This document shows positions 23,926-36,324 of a DNA stretch of 64,000 nucleotides, piece after piece (position 1 is the stretch's first letter; each line of letters starts with the position of its first letter). The notes beneath the pieces were generated by a model. That model was not told where the DNA came from, ran no database searches, and saw only the letters and a program-made list of their open reading frames with translations. The translations under genes were made by a program, and so were the position numbers. Origin of the DNA: Deroplatys truncata (Eukaryota > Arthropoda > Insecta > Mantodea > Mantidae); contig CM060975.1 in assembly GCA_030765065.1 (NCBI GenBank), positions 106,288,094 to 106,352,093 of the forward strand, read 5' to 3'.

Positions 23926-26900
23926 CTGGAAAAAAATTAAAATGTGTTGGAGTGGGGAAATAAACGTGCAAATGATTATACTTGTAAAATTTAGGTCTTC
24001 CTTCTTTTCTTTCCATTTTGATGAGTTTATAAATAATCTGGTGAAAGTTTTTACTTAAATTCTGCTATTATAAATTAACTATTATTTTCAGAAATTTTGT
24101 CTAAAAATGCCCACATTTTATTTGCTCTAAGTATTATGGAAGATGGAAAGTGGGTATTGCCTTAGTGATACTTTATCTGTTATGTTGCATCTATTGCGTG
24201 GCTTGAACTGAGTAAAACCAGCTAATATTTTGTTGTGTGCACATGCATACATGCAAGTTGGCAGATAAAGATTTGTTTTCTATGGGAAAAAAGTGGTTGA
24301 TTGATCACAGATTAATTTTGAGAGAGTTTTTGGCTGTTTTTGTCGCTTTAAAAGATGATCATGTATGAAAAATTAAATTTAAATATATTCTGGTATGCAA
24401 AATAAATGCTGCTTATGAAATTTTAGTACACAAAATAAATGAACCAAACAGCCAAAAATTATTGTGATTACATAGATTAATTAGGTATTTAAGAACATGT
24501 CATCACAAAGAACTGGAAAAGCAATCCTGTCAATTCTGTCCATAATTATGCAAATATGTAATTGAAGCAATCCTTGGATTCAAGCCATAATTCATATAAA
24601 TGCAATAAATTGATGTGTTAAAACTTATTTCCTTCCCACAACCAATGTTGGATCATCAATAATTTTGTGCCACACATCCTGCAATGTCAGAGTCTATATT
24701 TTTAATTTACCTGCATTTCCCTTTAGCATTAGCATATTGCAAGATTCATTACCAGAATACAGGGATTTCATGTTTTAATTTATATTATATTTTGTATTTC
24801 CTCTTTATTTTTAGCCAAACAGTTGAAACAGTTCCTGAATATATCTTTATATGTAAAGAGAAAATCACAGATATGACTGAATTATTTAAGGAATGCACTG
24901 TGTTCCATTTTTAATGACATGATATACTCCTGATGTGGTACTGGCAAAACCAGGACACACAGTTGAAAATAATTGGTCGAAGATGGGAGACTGTCAGATG
25001 AAGACACTATTTTGATAGATAAAAATGTTCCTGCATGCAATGGTTAGAATTTCATGCATTACAATGTATCTACCAAATTAGGTATTTTGGATAATAAAGG
25101 TTGAAAAGAATTTTTATATGAAATCCTTTAATAGCCATGGTTAAAAGCACACCCCAAAACAGAAACATAGAGGTAAGTATACCTTCCACTGAGTAACTAT
25201 GGATACGATTTTATCTGCCATTATTACTTCGAATGGTTAAGCTTGATGTGCAAAATTAAATCCTTGAGAAAATAACCTACAATTTAACAAATAACGCACC
25301 TTAACACTGTTTTTATATTAAGGCTGTCCTAACCTATACCACAGTAGGTATGTTGTGTTAAAAAACTATGCCGTTATTACGCTCTTTTCGAATCATATAA
25401 CACAATAGGAAACTGACACGTCATTGACAACGGACAAAAACAATACGCAACAGCTGACATTTATATTCAAATATTTATTTCGTCATACACTTTTAGAGCT
25501 GAAAGCTGTGCAATGAACAGCTTCATTTAATACTGTGCAATAAGATCGTGTACCCACAACGTCAAATTCCATTCATTTTGGTCTTAAGCTCTTGCTCAGC
25601 ATATTTTTCTCCATGTTTTCATCTAAGTTTTGCCTATTACCGTTTCATTCATCATGATTAGAGTATATCCTGAACCCTTTTGCAGCTGTAGCAGACGACG
25701 TGGAGTGCACAGCATGACATGGTGTGGCCGGTCGACATGGTGTATTACGCGCGAATTTAAATTGTGAACTTTATCGGGCGGCAATAAAATCAACGCCCTC
25801 TGGTTCTCTTCACAATCTGTTTGTCTATTGCACATTACATTTCAGGTCATTAATACTTTTCATCTCACATTTAACTTCTATTAGTATAATTCGTTGTGGG
25901 TTTTACCTGCAATACCACGTTGAATGCAAGTGAACAGTGGTTGGTATATTGCAGCGAATTTAAGTAATTCCGTGATATTTTCTTGATTAGACACGGCACA
26001 GTCGAATTCATGTGGTTATAATTAAACTAAGATTCCAAGATATAGAAATGGCTACCTCTTTCACACGGAATCCTTGTAGAGGTGCATCTATTTGAGTAAG
26101 TAAGATATGTTTATGAATTACACTGCTGTTTTATTAGATTTTATCCGATTACTGCCTGAACCTAAATTCAGGCAACTAAATCTAGATTATGAGCTTAGCA
26201 TTGACAAGTTTGGCCATACATAATATGAGAAGCAAGAAATCTCATCGCTGATTGGTGAAATTGGACAAATGCATATAATGGTTTTTCTTAACAACATATT
26301 TGATTCCTATAGAACTTTCCCAATTTCATTTACAAAATGTGAATGACCTCTTCAATTATGGATTACTGGTTTTGTTGGACTCTTCATTTCTAGCCCTGTG
26401 TGTGCTTCTAGAGAGTCTGCTCCTCACTTATGTAAAGAGAAAATGTTTTTTCTCTTTTAGGATTCAAGATTTAAATTACTTCTTGTTTGTATAAAACATG
26501 TTCAGGTATGTTCCGGACTCCAAAATTCACACAGCCTCCGTATTGGCTTTTAATTATTATGATGTGAATTCGGGAATTAGGAATTGAGGGGTTAATTACT
26601 ATATTTTCTTTAACACTTCATAATTAATTATTCGAAGTTTACTACAATCTAACTGCACAATAAAGGGAACGGAAAAAAAGCCATAAGCTAGGCTAAGTTC
26701 TTAGGAAATTCACGTTTCCGAACATTGCAGTTTAGTTTTCTTCTGGGTAGCTTATTTCACTACAATTTCGATTTTGGGATTTAGGTTTCAACTTTCAAAC
26801 AATTTTCCTACGGTTTTCTGCTCTTCCTAAAACAATTTATTTTTGAACAATAATTTTGCTAAGCTTTTGTATTGCACATACAACAAATAACATACAACCC

Positions 26901-27288
26901 GCTAACCCAACCTAATCTAACTACATTAACGACCCGTTTAATAGAAGCAGAGTTATACAAACCGAAGTCAGGAGGAATATATTCCTCCATGGCGAAGTGA
27001 CCAATTCCACTGCTGGTTTTGTTGCAAGAATGTAGTATGAAAAGAGCGACACAACTAAACCGTAACAAATAGTTCATAAAGATTTTAAAGGAAACACCCT
27101 TCCTAATCAACGGCATAACGCCTACTGTCCTGAGTGGGAATCTTATTTCTTCGCACGTGACCATATTTTATAGTTCTTCCTTGGTAGAATAGTATATGCT
27201 TTTATATAGCCTTTAGAATTAAAATCATTGGGTATATTTACGCCATGTGTGATCACAGTGAGATGGATTGCATGTATGAGGATTTTAT
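23926..27288. other. unassigned region upstream of AMACR
   Basis: None of the main repeat family was recognised across about 3.4 kb, which is rare in this window, and the AMACR promoter probably lies here or further right. A possible minus-strand leader donor, ATTGCAG|GTAAAA, is at 25911. Minus-strand CCAAT boxes occur near 26254. A plus-strand acceptor-like TTTATTTTTAG at about 24815 leads into a 32-codon frame ending TAA at 24912-24914. The frame at 27164-26859 contains TTAGATTAGGTTGGGTTAG and no known domain. No gene is claimed. Confidence 0.4.
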
Positions 27289-27580
27289 TTTTAATTTCTC
27301 TACCGCTTACCTATGGTAGAAGAAATTTGTGTTCCACACAACAATTCGGAAATTGTTGGGTATTTAATAATATCAGCATCTTCCTAGGATGCACTATGAG
27401 GATTTTTACGAAATTACTCCACCCCAAATTAACCATGAAATATGTTTCATTATTTTTATTTACTCAAAAAAGACTCTTAACAATTTTGATTAAAATACTT
27501 TTGACACATAAGAAATAAAATGCATAATTGAATTTTCTGTGAATAACGTGTGAAATAAGAGACAAATACTTAAAGCAGAG
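27289..27580 (+). repeat. H/B family fragment, degraded
   Basis: Contains TTTCTCTACCGCTTACC, ACTCCACCCCAAATTAACC and CAATTTTGATTAAAATAC in the family order. Confidence 0.6.
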
Positions 27581-28389
27581 GCACATAAAAACATACAATT
27601 TGAATGAAATAATTATTTTTGATCGACCACACTATATAGCGCTGATTACATGCGACGTAACTGAACTCTTATTACATCCTTAATACTTCAGCGACTCATT
27701 ATGATCTTACTCGGCTGCGCGCGCAGCCCCTTATTGCCCACACCTTTTAACACCTTTAAAGCAGCAGTTCACTGGAATACATTCCCCAGATAAACAATAT
27801 AATATGTATATTTAAAATGAAGTAAATTCTGTTTATTGTATAGGCAATTTTAATATTATAATCAGTTGAGTTCATTTCCTTTGCTTTCATATTGCCTAAA
27901 AAAAAAACCCAATAAATACGGCATGGACTCAAAGTACTGCCATCAATACTCAATATTTATTGATGTTGTAAAACTGCTTCATGAGCAGTTATTAGCATAA
28001 GTCAATGATACAATGAAAGTGATAAAAGATCTGTTGCACTACTCGCAAACACGCTCAATATCCTGCCATCAGCGCTACCATCCGATCAGCATTTAATTAC
28101 TCACAATTAACAAGATATTTTTGTAAAAACTCAAAGTTTTGAAATTGTAGTGTGTTCGACCAAAAACAGTCGTATGCAACTTGACTATAATGGTAATTAA
28201 GACGCTGGCTACCTCTCGTTTCATAAACATACTGCATATCATTATAATCTTGTTGCATAATGTACTATTTCGTGGCGTTAGCTTGTTTCTTTTTCTAAGT
28301 ATTCGATACTGTACGATTACATTTTCCAAACATAATTGCTCATCCTACTGAAGATAATTCTTGAAATTTTCGGATTATGTTTTTTTTTT

Positions 28390-29440
28390 TTTTTTTACTT
28401 TCTCTACTTTTTTGTAAGTAGAGATAGTATTGGATTCCATCCAAACATTCGACATCGGAAGTACACGTTTTGAGGCTCCCTGAATAAATAAATAAATAGA
28501 AAAAGGTCCATGTGTGTGTGTGTGTTTATGAACAGCATAAATAAAAACAAAAAGGCGTTGAAATACCAAACTTGGTATTTATGTTCACATCTTGCAAGGA
28601 TGTGACACGATTTTCAAGAAAATCTCCCACCCCAAACTACCCTTTAGGTGAAACAATTTTCCTTATTTTCTACTTTCTCAAAACTGCCTCTAACGATTTG
28701 ATTAAAATACTACATGTTTAATATAATTGCATGAAATAATATGTTTATTTTGAAATTTCTGGGAATGCCTGTGAAGTGCTCTTCATTCTGAGTGATTTTT
28801 ATATAACGTAAGAGATAGACGATGTCTTACTACACAACAAATTTAGATCTCGCTAACGACACAATTTATTCAAATAAACTTGTTTGTGGCGTTAATCATT
28901 TCGAGATATTCTTTGTTATTGGTTTGAATTTTCAAATACTTATACTTTTTTCAAGTGGTAAGTCGTTATTAGTTTTTCTCGTGATCGTGCAAAGAGCATG
29001 GAATTTCAAAGTCATCACATAGCGACCCGCTGTTTAAAAATCTGATCATCGCTTTAACCTATTGTATTTTCCTATACCTTAAACGAAATATGTAAATCTA
29101 TTATGAAAGTTTATCCTTATTAACAAGAAGTAGGTAGAAGAATAAACGTTTCTAAGATAAGTTTTTAGAAACATGAATAGAGAAAGTCATGCGAATTCAG
29201 ATTTTTCAAGTGCTAAGATACTATTGGTTCTTTTTTCCGCGGTCATGTTAAGAGTGGGATTTCAAAGCCATCGAATAGCGTTCTGTATCCCTCTTATATT
29301 TATAACGAAATGTGTAATGAAACAATTTTTGCAGACTTTTATCTCGATTATCAAGAAATATAGAAGAATAAGCTTTTGTAAGAATAGTTTGTGGACGAGT
29401 GGGTAGAGAAAATCATATGAATGTAACGCATACGATTTTT
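28390..29440 (+). repeat. H/B/M family copy
   Basis: The H start TACTTTCTCTACTTTTTTG is followed by a (TG)n run at about 28511-28525, AATACCAAACTTGGTATTT, the B blocks, and two M-like ends near 29175-29195 and 29400-29440 (GTAGAGAAAATCATATG, AACGCATACGATTTTT). Confidence 0.82.
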
Positions 29441-29590
29441 AATTCGGAATACTGTAGCATACCTCAGTTAAACATAATAGATAAAATGTAACTGTAATAT
29501 AATTCTATATTTATTTCCTCCATCGTTCCTTAGCCAACGCATCTGCATCTTGCAGTCCTTTCGATTTTCACTTGGTGGGTATATTATCTC

Positions 29591-29733
29591 GGTCTGCGTG
29601 GCTGAGTTGGTTAGGCGCTGGCTGAGTGGTCTTTAGGTTACGGGTTCAAACCCAGCCCAGACCGATGGTTTTTAAGTGTACTTAAAAGTAAACTTGGTGG
29701 AGATTTGCATTTAAAAATTGATTTTTGGTTTTT
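29591..29733 (+). mobile_element. tRNA-derived SINE head (family C)
   Basis: GGTCTG...CAGACC form a six-pair acceptor stem around 29591-29663. The A-box-like TGGCTGAGTTGG and the B box GGGTTCAAACCC lie at tRNA spacing. It continues as GATGGTTTTTAAGTG, which is not tRNA, so a SINE rather than a tRNA gene. Its 3' part is interrupted or replaced by the next element. Confidence 0.65.
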
Positions 29734-29748
29734 TGTTGTAATAGATTA

Positions 29749-30020
29749 CTAAGCGGCGTCTGGGCGGGTTTTCTCCGGGTTCTCCGGTTTCCCCCGCCAT
29801 TCATTCCACCAACTGCTCCATCATCACCTTTCCTTTCATACATTTCACCAACATTTCATTTCATCTACTTCCTTCATCCCATACCAGGCATTGGGCTGAT
29901 CACCCATCCTGGATGCTCTGTCTGATCCATGAGTGTCTGCTCCTCGATGGGCCTCTGACCCCAGGCACCCGTTTGTAAGTCCTACATAAGAGGAGGGTAA
30001 ACAGATAATGAATGAATGAA
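29749..30020 (+). mobile_element. headless retroposon with 15-bp target duplication
   Basis: The same 15 bases, TGTTGTAATAGATTA, occur at 29734-29748 and 30021-30035 and exactly bracket a 272-bp segment. The segment starts CTAAGCGGCGTCTGG, contains TTTTCTCCGGGTTCTCCGG, and ends in (AATG)n. A long direct duplication plus a simple 3' tail is the mark of LINE-mediated insertion. The CTCCGGG block resembles the conserved central domain found in several animal SINEs. No tRNA head is present, so it is probably a 5'-truncated SINE. Confidence 0.75.
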
Positions 30021-30167
30021 TGTTGTAATAGATTATAAAAGTATAAGGAATGTACTATGTAATTTATTTTTGTTATTTGGACCTTTAAAGGGCTCTTCTG
30101 GTTCAGAGAAGCTATAGTACCTATATTGGTATGTGCTCAGCTTGTTTGTTTGTTTGGTTTTTACTTT

Positions 30168-30183
30168 TTTTTTTTTTTTTTTG
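30168..30183. repeat. T-tract
   Basis: T-run upstream of AT-rich sequence with no recognised gene to 30467. Confidence 0.6.
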
Positions 30184-30467
30184 CTATTTACCGTAGGTTT
30201 TATTTTTTAAGCTTCAGGTACACTTTTCTTAAAATCTATTTAATTTAGAAGTTTGAAATTTTTTGTGGTTATACAGAACGTTTAATAGCATTTATTAGGT
30301 TAAATATTTTGATCCTAAATTACATGGTTTTCACGAAAACAAATATAAATATAATACAATTACACGAGGAAATTATTTTCTTGTGATGTTTTTTTAAAAA
30401 TTAAATTAGTCCCTAAAATGGACAAGTAGTTAACCGGCTATCTTAAGCTACTTATAAAAATTCACAG

Positions 30468-31303
30468 TAAAAAAAATCTGGTGTCTTGCACTCACGTGAC
30501 TTTCTCTGCTCTGGTACAAACTATTTTTACAAACGCTTATTCTCCATCTACTTCATGTTAATCGAGATAAACATTTGCAAAAACTGATTATTGCTAATTT
30601 TCTTATAGGTGCAAGGGGAGTATGGTAGACCTTAAGCGATAGTCAAATCTTTTAAGAGCTGGTTGCTATGTGGATTATTCCATTCTCTTTGCATGTCCAA
30701 GAGATAAAAAAAAGAATAACGAATTCCCATTTGAGAAAAAGTATAAGTACTGGAAAATTCAAACAAATAACAAGGAACATCTCGGAAATGGTTCACAAAA
30801 AAAAACTTTGTGACATAAATTGACTGTTTTAACGAGATCTACATTTTTTGTGTAGTAAAATTTTGTCTTTCTTTCACGGTTTACTAGTTCTGCAAAAGTC
30901 ATTCAGAATGAAGAGTACTTTTGAGGATATTCCCATAAAATTCAATATATGCCTTTCTTTTGCTATAAAAATATCTTAAGCATAGAGTCATTTTTGAGAA
31001 AATAAACATTTTCGAAAAATGTTCCATGTAAGTTTGGGGTGGAGGGATTTTCTTGAAAATCTTCGTGTCGCATCCTTGGAAGATACTAAACTCAAATACC
31101 AAGTTTGGTATTTATCTGACTTTTCGTTTTTGAGTTATGCTGTTCACAGACAAACACAGAGACACATACACGGCCACGTTTCCAAAAATGCCTTAATTGG
31201 ATTCAGGGCGCCTCAAAACATGTATTTTCGGAGAAATCCGGTATTGAATTTGTGGGTGGAGTGCAATACTTCCCGTAGTAGCAATACGTAGTAGAGAAAG
31301 TAA
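30468..31303 (-). repeat. H/B/M family copy, inverted
   Basis: Begins with the M end (TCTGGTGTCTTGCACTCACG, ACTTTCTCTGCTCTGG), passes through B (GGTTTACTAGTTCTGCAAAAG, ATACCAAGTTTGGTATTT) and ends at H (GTAGTAGAGAAAGT at about 31300). Confidence 0.87.
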
Positions 31304-31549
31304 ATTTGGCGGAGTTTTGAACTTTATTTTCAGAGAAAAGCGTACTTATAAATGAAAGCAATTTTTTTATTAATTATATTATGATATTTAAATATTTTTC
31401 TAATTAAAATAAGAATTAAAGCTAGCTAAAAGTCTTGGTACCAGTATACTCAAAAAAACCTTCTTTAATAAGCAGTTAAACGTTCATTGTGCTAGTTGGT
31501 GTAATTACAGAGAAAACTGGCTTTGTTTCAATTGCGAAAAAGCGTAAAA

Positions 31550-31695
31550 ATACTCTGCGATCTCTACCAAGTGCCGACAGCCCTATGTCAGCAGATTTAC
31601 TAGCATGTAAAAGAACTCCTGTGCGATTTCTTCCGGCACATCGGCGGCGCTGATATGATCCTGGCAATGGACAGCGTCATTAACAAACAAAATAT
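31550..31695 (+). mobile_element. SINE body fragment without head (tentative)
   Basis: GTGCCGACAGCCCTATGTCAG, the family-A-like CATGTAAAAGAACTCCTGTG, and CCGGCACATCGGCGGCGC followed by GCGTCATTAACAAAC look like the 3' body and tail of a SINE family that I recall from cockroach and termite sequence. No tRNA head was seen. Confidence 0.45.
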
Positions 31696-31699
31696 ACGG

Positions 31700-31967
31700 A
31701 TATACTAGTCGGCCACGTTAAGAATGCGCTTGGAGGAAGACGCCAGTGTTTTTGTTGACACTGTATAACACCATCAAGGCTTGGGATTAGAGGAGTGAGG
31801 GGGAGACGATAGGGGAATATACAGTCACACAATAAAAACAGCTCAGCCTCGCCAGTAAATGCAACTCAAAACTGGGGATGTTTTCTTTACCTAACTGTCC
31901 TTCCGATGCCACGCCCACTTGCTCCGTATTTCCATCGCACGATTCATATCGTGGCCGACTAGTATAT
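31700..31967. mobile_element. short MITE with 18-bp perfect inverted repeats
   Basis: ATATACTAGTCGGCCACG at 31700-31717 is repeated as an exact reverse complement at 31950-31967. The enclosed 232 bp are non-coding and relatively GC-rich. The outer ATAT may include a target duplication such as TAT/ATA. Superfamily not assigned. Confidence 0.75.
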
Positions 31968-32008
31968 GGAACTATATGAACAATAACACACGGACATTAA
32001 AAAATTAT

Positions 32009-32940
32009 TTTAATTTCTCTACTACTTAGCTATAGGAAGTAGAGGTATTGCATTCCACCCAAAATTCCGAGATTTCATTGGAAATACACGTTTTGAGGCT
32101 CCCTGATTCTAAAAACGCATTTTACTTTATCACCTAGCTATTGTAAGTAAGAGGAAGTATTGATTCCACACAAAAATTAGATAATGGGATTTCACGGGAA
32201 ATATATCTTTTGGAACCCACCGAAGATCGCTTTCCAAAAAAAGTATTTTTAAAATGTTCTGTGTGTGTCTTTCTGTAAATGGCATAACACAAAAACGAAA
32301 AGTCGAGCAAATATTAAGCTTGGTATTTAAGTTCAATAGCTTTCAAAGATGTAACAGCCAAACTACACTTTACATGGAAATATTTTCGATATTTTAGGTT
32401 TTCACAAAAAGGCTCTAACGATTTGATTAAAATAATATACATTAAAGATATTTACATGGCAAATAAAATGTATATATTGAATTTCCTGGAAATAGTCTGT
32501 GAAGTTCTCTTCATTCGGAAGGATTTTGTATAATGCTGTATAACTTATAAACGTTAAGCGATAGACGAAAACGTACTACACAGAAATGCAGATTTCTTTA
32601 AAACACATAACTGATTTCAAATACCTTGTTTGTGGCATAAGCCATTATTAATGGTTTGAATTGTTCATTACTTGGTCATTCTTTTGAAGTCCTGTCAACA
32701 TTCAGTTGTTTCTCGCGTATGCACACAAAGAGTATGGAATTTTAAGGCCAGTATATAGGTCATAAACATTTGACTATCGCTGTTCTCTTTGTATCCTAAC
32801 GAATGTGTAATGTAGTTATTTCTGCAAAGGTGTATTTGGATTAAAATGAAGTAGATAGAAAAATAAGCTTTAGTAAGAATAATTTGTATATCCATTAATA
32901 AACAATAGAGAGTAGAGAGAGTAATGCGAATGCAATACAT
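32009..32940 (+). repeat. H/B/M family copy, subfamily 2
   Basis: Two H-type starts in a row (TTTCTCTACTACTTAGC at 32014 and a second variant near 32122), then B with AAATATTAAGCTTGGTATTT and an M variant with TCCTGTCAACATTCAG and GACTATCGCTGTTCTC. It ends GAGAGTAATGCGAATGCAAT near 32930. The same M variant appears at 59.2, 61.7 and 62.4 kb. Confidence 0.8.
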
Positions 32941-33405
32941 CAGTTTATTTTAGAAAAAAAGATCCTTATGTGTGTGTGTCCGTCTGTGAACAGCGAAACT
33001 CAAAAATTAAAAGTCGGTTAAATACCAAATTAAGTTCGGCGTCTTTCAAGGATGCGACACGGATATTTGCAAGAAACTTCCACCAACCAAACTCCCTTCA
33101 CATGGAAAACGTGTCTTATTATTTATTTTCTCAAAAATGACTAATGATTTTGATTAAAATACCACATGTTTAAGATACTTGCATGAGAAATAAAATGTAT
33201 AGTATCTTAAATTTTCTGCGAATGGCCTGTGAAGTACTCTTTATACTGAATTAATTTTGTATAACTTCTAAACTGCAAGATATAGAGAACTGCTTACTAT
33301 AATGTAGATCTCATTAAAGTGCACAATTATTTTTCTTTCTAACATTAATCATTTACGAGCGGTTCTTTATTATTGATTTGAATTGTCAAATTCTTTGTAC
33401 TTTTT
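32941..33405 (+). repeat. B-module fragment, headless
   Basis: Starts TTTTAGAAAAAAAGATCC with TGTGTGTGTCCGTCTGTGAACAGCG, then GGATGCGACACGG and AAAATACCACATG. It joins straight into the H/B/M array. Confidence 0.75.
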
Positions 33406-33652
33406 ACTTTCTCTACTACGTATAGTAAGTAGGGGAAGTATTGTATTCCACCCAAAAATTTGATACCGAGATTTCACCGGAAATACATGTTTTGAGACCC
33501 ACTGAATCCAAAAAAAGCATTTTTACTTTCTCTACTACGTATAGTAAGTAGGGGAAGTATTGCATTCCACCCAAAAATTCGATACCGAGATTTCACCGGA
33601 AATACATGTTTTGAGACCTCCTGAATCCAAAAAAAGCATTTTTGGAAACATG

Positions 33653-33720
33653 TCCGTGTGTGTGTCTGTGTGTGTGTGTGTCTGTGTGTGTGTGTGTGTC
33701 TGTGTGTGTGTGTGTCTGTG
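33653..33720. repeat. (TG)n/(TGTGTC)n microsatellite in B
   Basis: Interrupted TG repeat. The equivalent tracts in the next B modules lie at about 34429-34515, 35113-35189 and 35786-35857, each with a different pattern of TC interruptions. Confidence 0.9.
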
Positions 33721-36324
33721 AACAGCATAACTCAAAAACGAACAGTCGGATAAGCACCAAACTTGGTATTTAGGTTCAGTATCTTCCAGAGATGCGACAC
33801 GAAGGTTTTCAAGAAAATCCCCCCACCCCAGACTACCCTTTACATGGAACATTTTTCGAAAATTTTAATTTTCTCAAAAATGGCCCTAACGATTTTGATT
33901 AAAATATCATATGTTTAAGATATTGTCATGACAAATAAAATGTATATCTCGAATTTTCTGGGAATGTCTCCAAAAGTATTCTTCATTGTGAACGACTTTT
34001 GCATAACTGGTAAACCATAAGAGATAGACAAAATTTTACTACACAAAAAATGTAGATTGCGTTAAAATACACAATTTATGTCATATACATTTCTTTTGTT
34101 GAGTGAACCGTTTTCGAGATATTGCTTGTTATTTCCTTAAATTCTCCAATACTTATACTTTTTCTCAAATTCGTTATTCATTTTTTTTATGTCCTGGACA
34201 TGCAAAGAGAATGGAATGCGGCACATAGCAACGAGCGTTAAAATATTTGACTATCGCTTAAAAGCTACCATATTCCCCTTGCATATACAAGAAAATTACC
34301 AATAAGATTGACATCTCGATATCTCGATTAACTTGAAGCATATGGAGAATAGGCGTTCGTAAAATTAGATTGTACAAGAGTAGAGAAAGTCATGTGAGTG
34401 TAACACATCAGATTTTTGGAAACATGTCCGTGTGTGTGTCTAGGTATGTGTGTCTGTGTGTGTGTCTGTCTGTCTGTCTGTGTGTGTGTCTGTCTGTCTG
34501 TGTGGGTGTCTGTCTGTGAACAGCATAACTCAGAAACGAACAGTCGGATAAACACCAAACTTGGTATTTAGGTTCAGTATCTTCCATGGATGCGACACGA
34601 AGGTTTTCAAGAAAATCCCCCCACCCCAGAGTACCCTTTACATGGAAGATTTTTCGAAAATTTTAATTTTCTCAAAAATGGCTCTAACGATTTTGATTAA
34701 AATATCATGTGTTTAAGATATTTTTATGACAAATAAAATGTATATCTTGAATTTCCTGGGAAGTCTCCAAAAGTATTCTTTATTGTGAACGACTTTTGCA
34801 TAACTGGTAAACCATAAGAAATAGACAAAAGTTTACTACACAAAAAATGTAGATCGCGTTAAAATACACAATTTATGTCATATACATTTTTTTTGTTGAG
34901 TGAACAATTTTCGAGATATTACTTGTTATTCCCTTAAAATTTTCAATACTTATTTTCTCAAATGGGAACTCGTTATTCATTTTTACTTTCTCTACTACGT
35001 ATAGTAAGTAGGGGAAGTATTGCATTCGACCCAAAAATTCGATACCGAGATTTCACCGGAAATACATGTTTTGAGACCTGCTGAATCCAAAAAAAGCATT
35101 TTTGGAAACATGTCCGTGTGTGTGTCTGTGTGTGTGTCTGTGTGTGTCTGTGTGTGTGTGTGTGTGTGTCTGTGTGTGTGTGTGTCTGTGAACAGCATAA
35201 CTCAAAAACTAACAGTCGGATAAACACCAAACTTGGTATTTACGTTCAGTATCTTCCAGAGATGCGACACGAAGATTTTCAAGAAAATCCCCCCACCCCA
35301 GACTACCCTTTACATGAAACATTTTTCGAAAATTTTAATTTTCTCAAAAATGGCTCTAACGATTTTGATGAAAATATCATATGTTTAAGATAATGTCATG
35401 AGAAATGAAATGTATATCTCGAAATTTCTGGGAATGTCTCCAAAAGTATTCTTCATTATGAACGACTTTTGCATAACTGGTAAACCATAAGAGATAGACA
35501 AAATTGTACTACACAAAAAATGTAGATCGCGTTAAAATACACAACTTATATCATATACATTTTTTTTGTTGAGTGAACCGTTTTCGAGATATTGCTTGTT
35601 ATTTCCTTACATTATCCAATACTTATACTTTTTCTCAAATTCGTTATTCATTTTTACTTTCTCTACTACGTATAGTAAGTAGGGGAAGTATTGCATTCCA
35701 CCCAAAAATTCGATACCGAGATTTCACCGGAAATACATGTTTTGAGACCTCCTGAATCCAAAAAAAGCATTTTTGGAAACATGTCCGTGTGTGTGTCTGT
35801 GTGTCTGTGTGTGTGTGTGTCTGTGTGTGTGTCTGTGTGTGTGTCTGTGTGTGTGTGAACAGCATAACTCAAAAACGAACAGTCGGATAAACACCAAACT
35901 TGGTATTTAGGTTCAGTATCTTCCAGAGATGCGACACGAAGGTTTTCAAGAAAATCCCCCCACCCCAGACTACCCTTTACATGGAACATTTTTCGAAAAT
36001 TTTAATTTTCTCAAAAATGGCTCTAACGATTTTGTTTAAAATATCATATGTTTAAGATAATGCCATGAGAAATGAAATGTATATCTCGAATTTTCTGGGA
36101 ATGTCTCCAAAAGTATTCTTCATTGTGAACGACTTTTGCATAACTGGTAAACCATAAGAGATAGACAAAATTTTACTACACAAAAAATGTTGATCTCGTT
36201 AAAATACACAACTTATGTTATATACATTTCTTTTGTTGAGTGAACCGTTTTCGAGATATTGTTTGTTATTCCCTTAAATTTTCCAATACTTATACTTTTT
36301 CTCAAATTCGTTATTCATTTTTTT

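Noticed and set aside
24684-24914. Plus-strand last exon after TTTATTTTTAG at about 24815
   Set aside because: Only 32 codons, no recognisable domain and no partner exon; kept as a note in the region entry.
26859-27164. 101-codon minus-strand frame
   Set aside because: No domain, low-complexity composition, and no supporting splice or promoter context.
33474-35989. Overlapping open frames rich in Thr-His, Val-Cys or Thr-Asp repeats
   Set aside because: They are translations of TG/TGTGTC microsatellites in B modules and recur with the repeat, with no independent coding signal.
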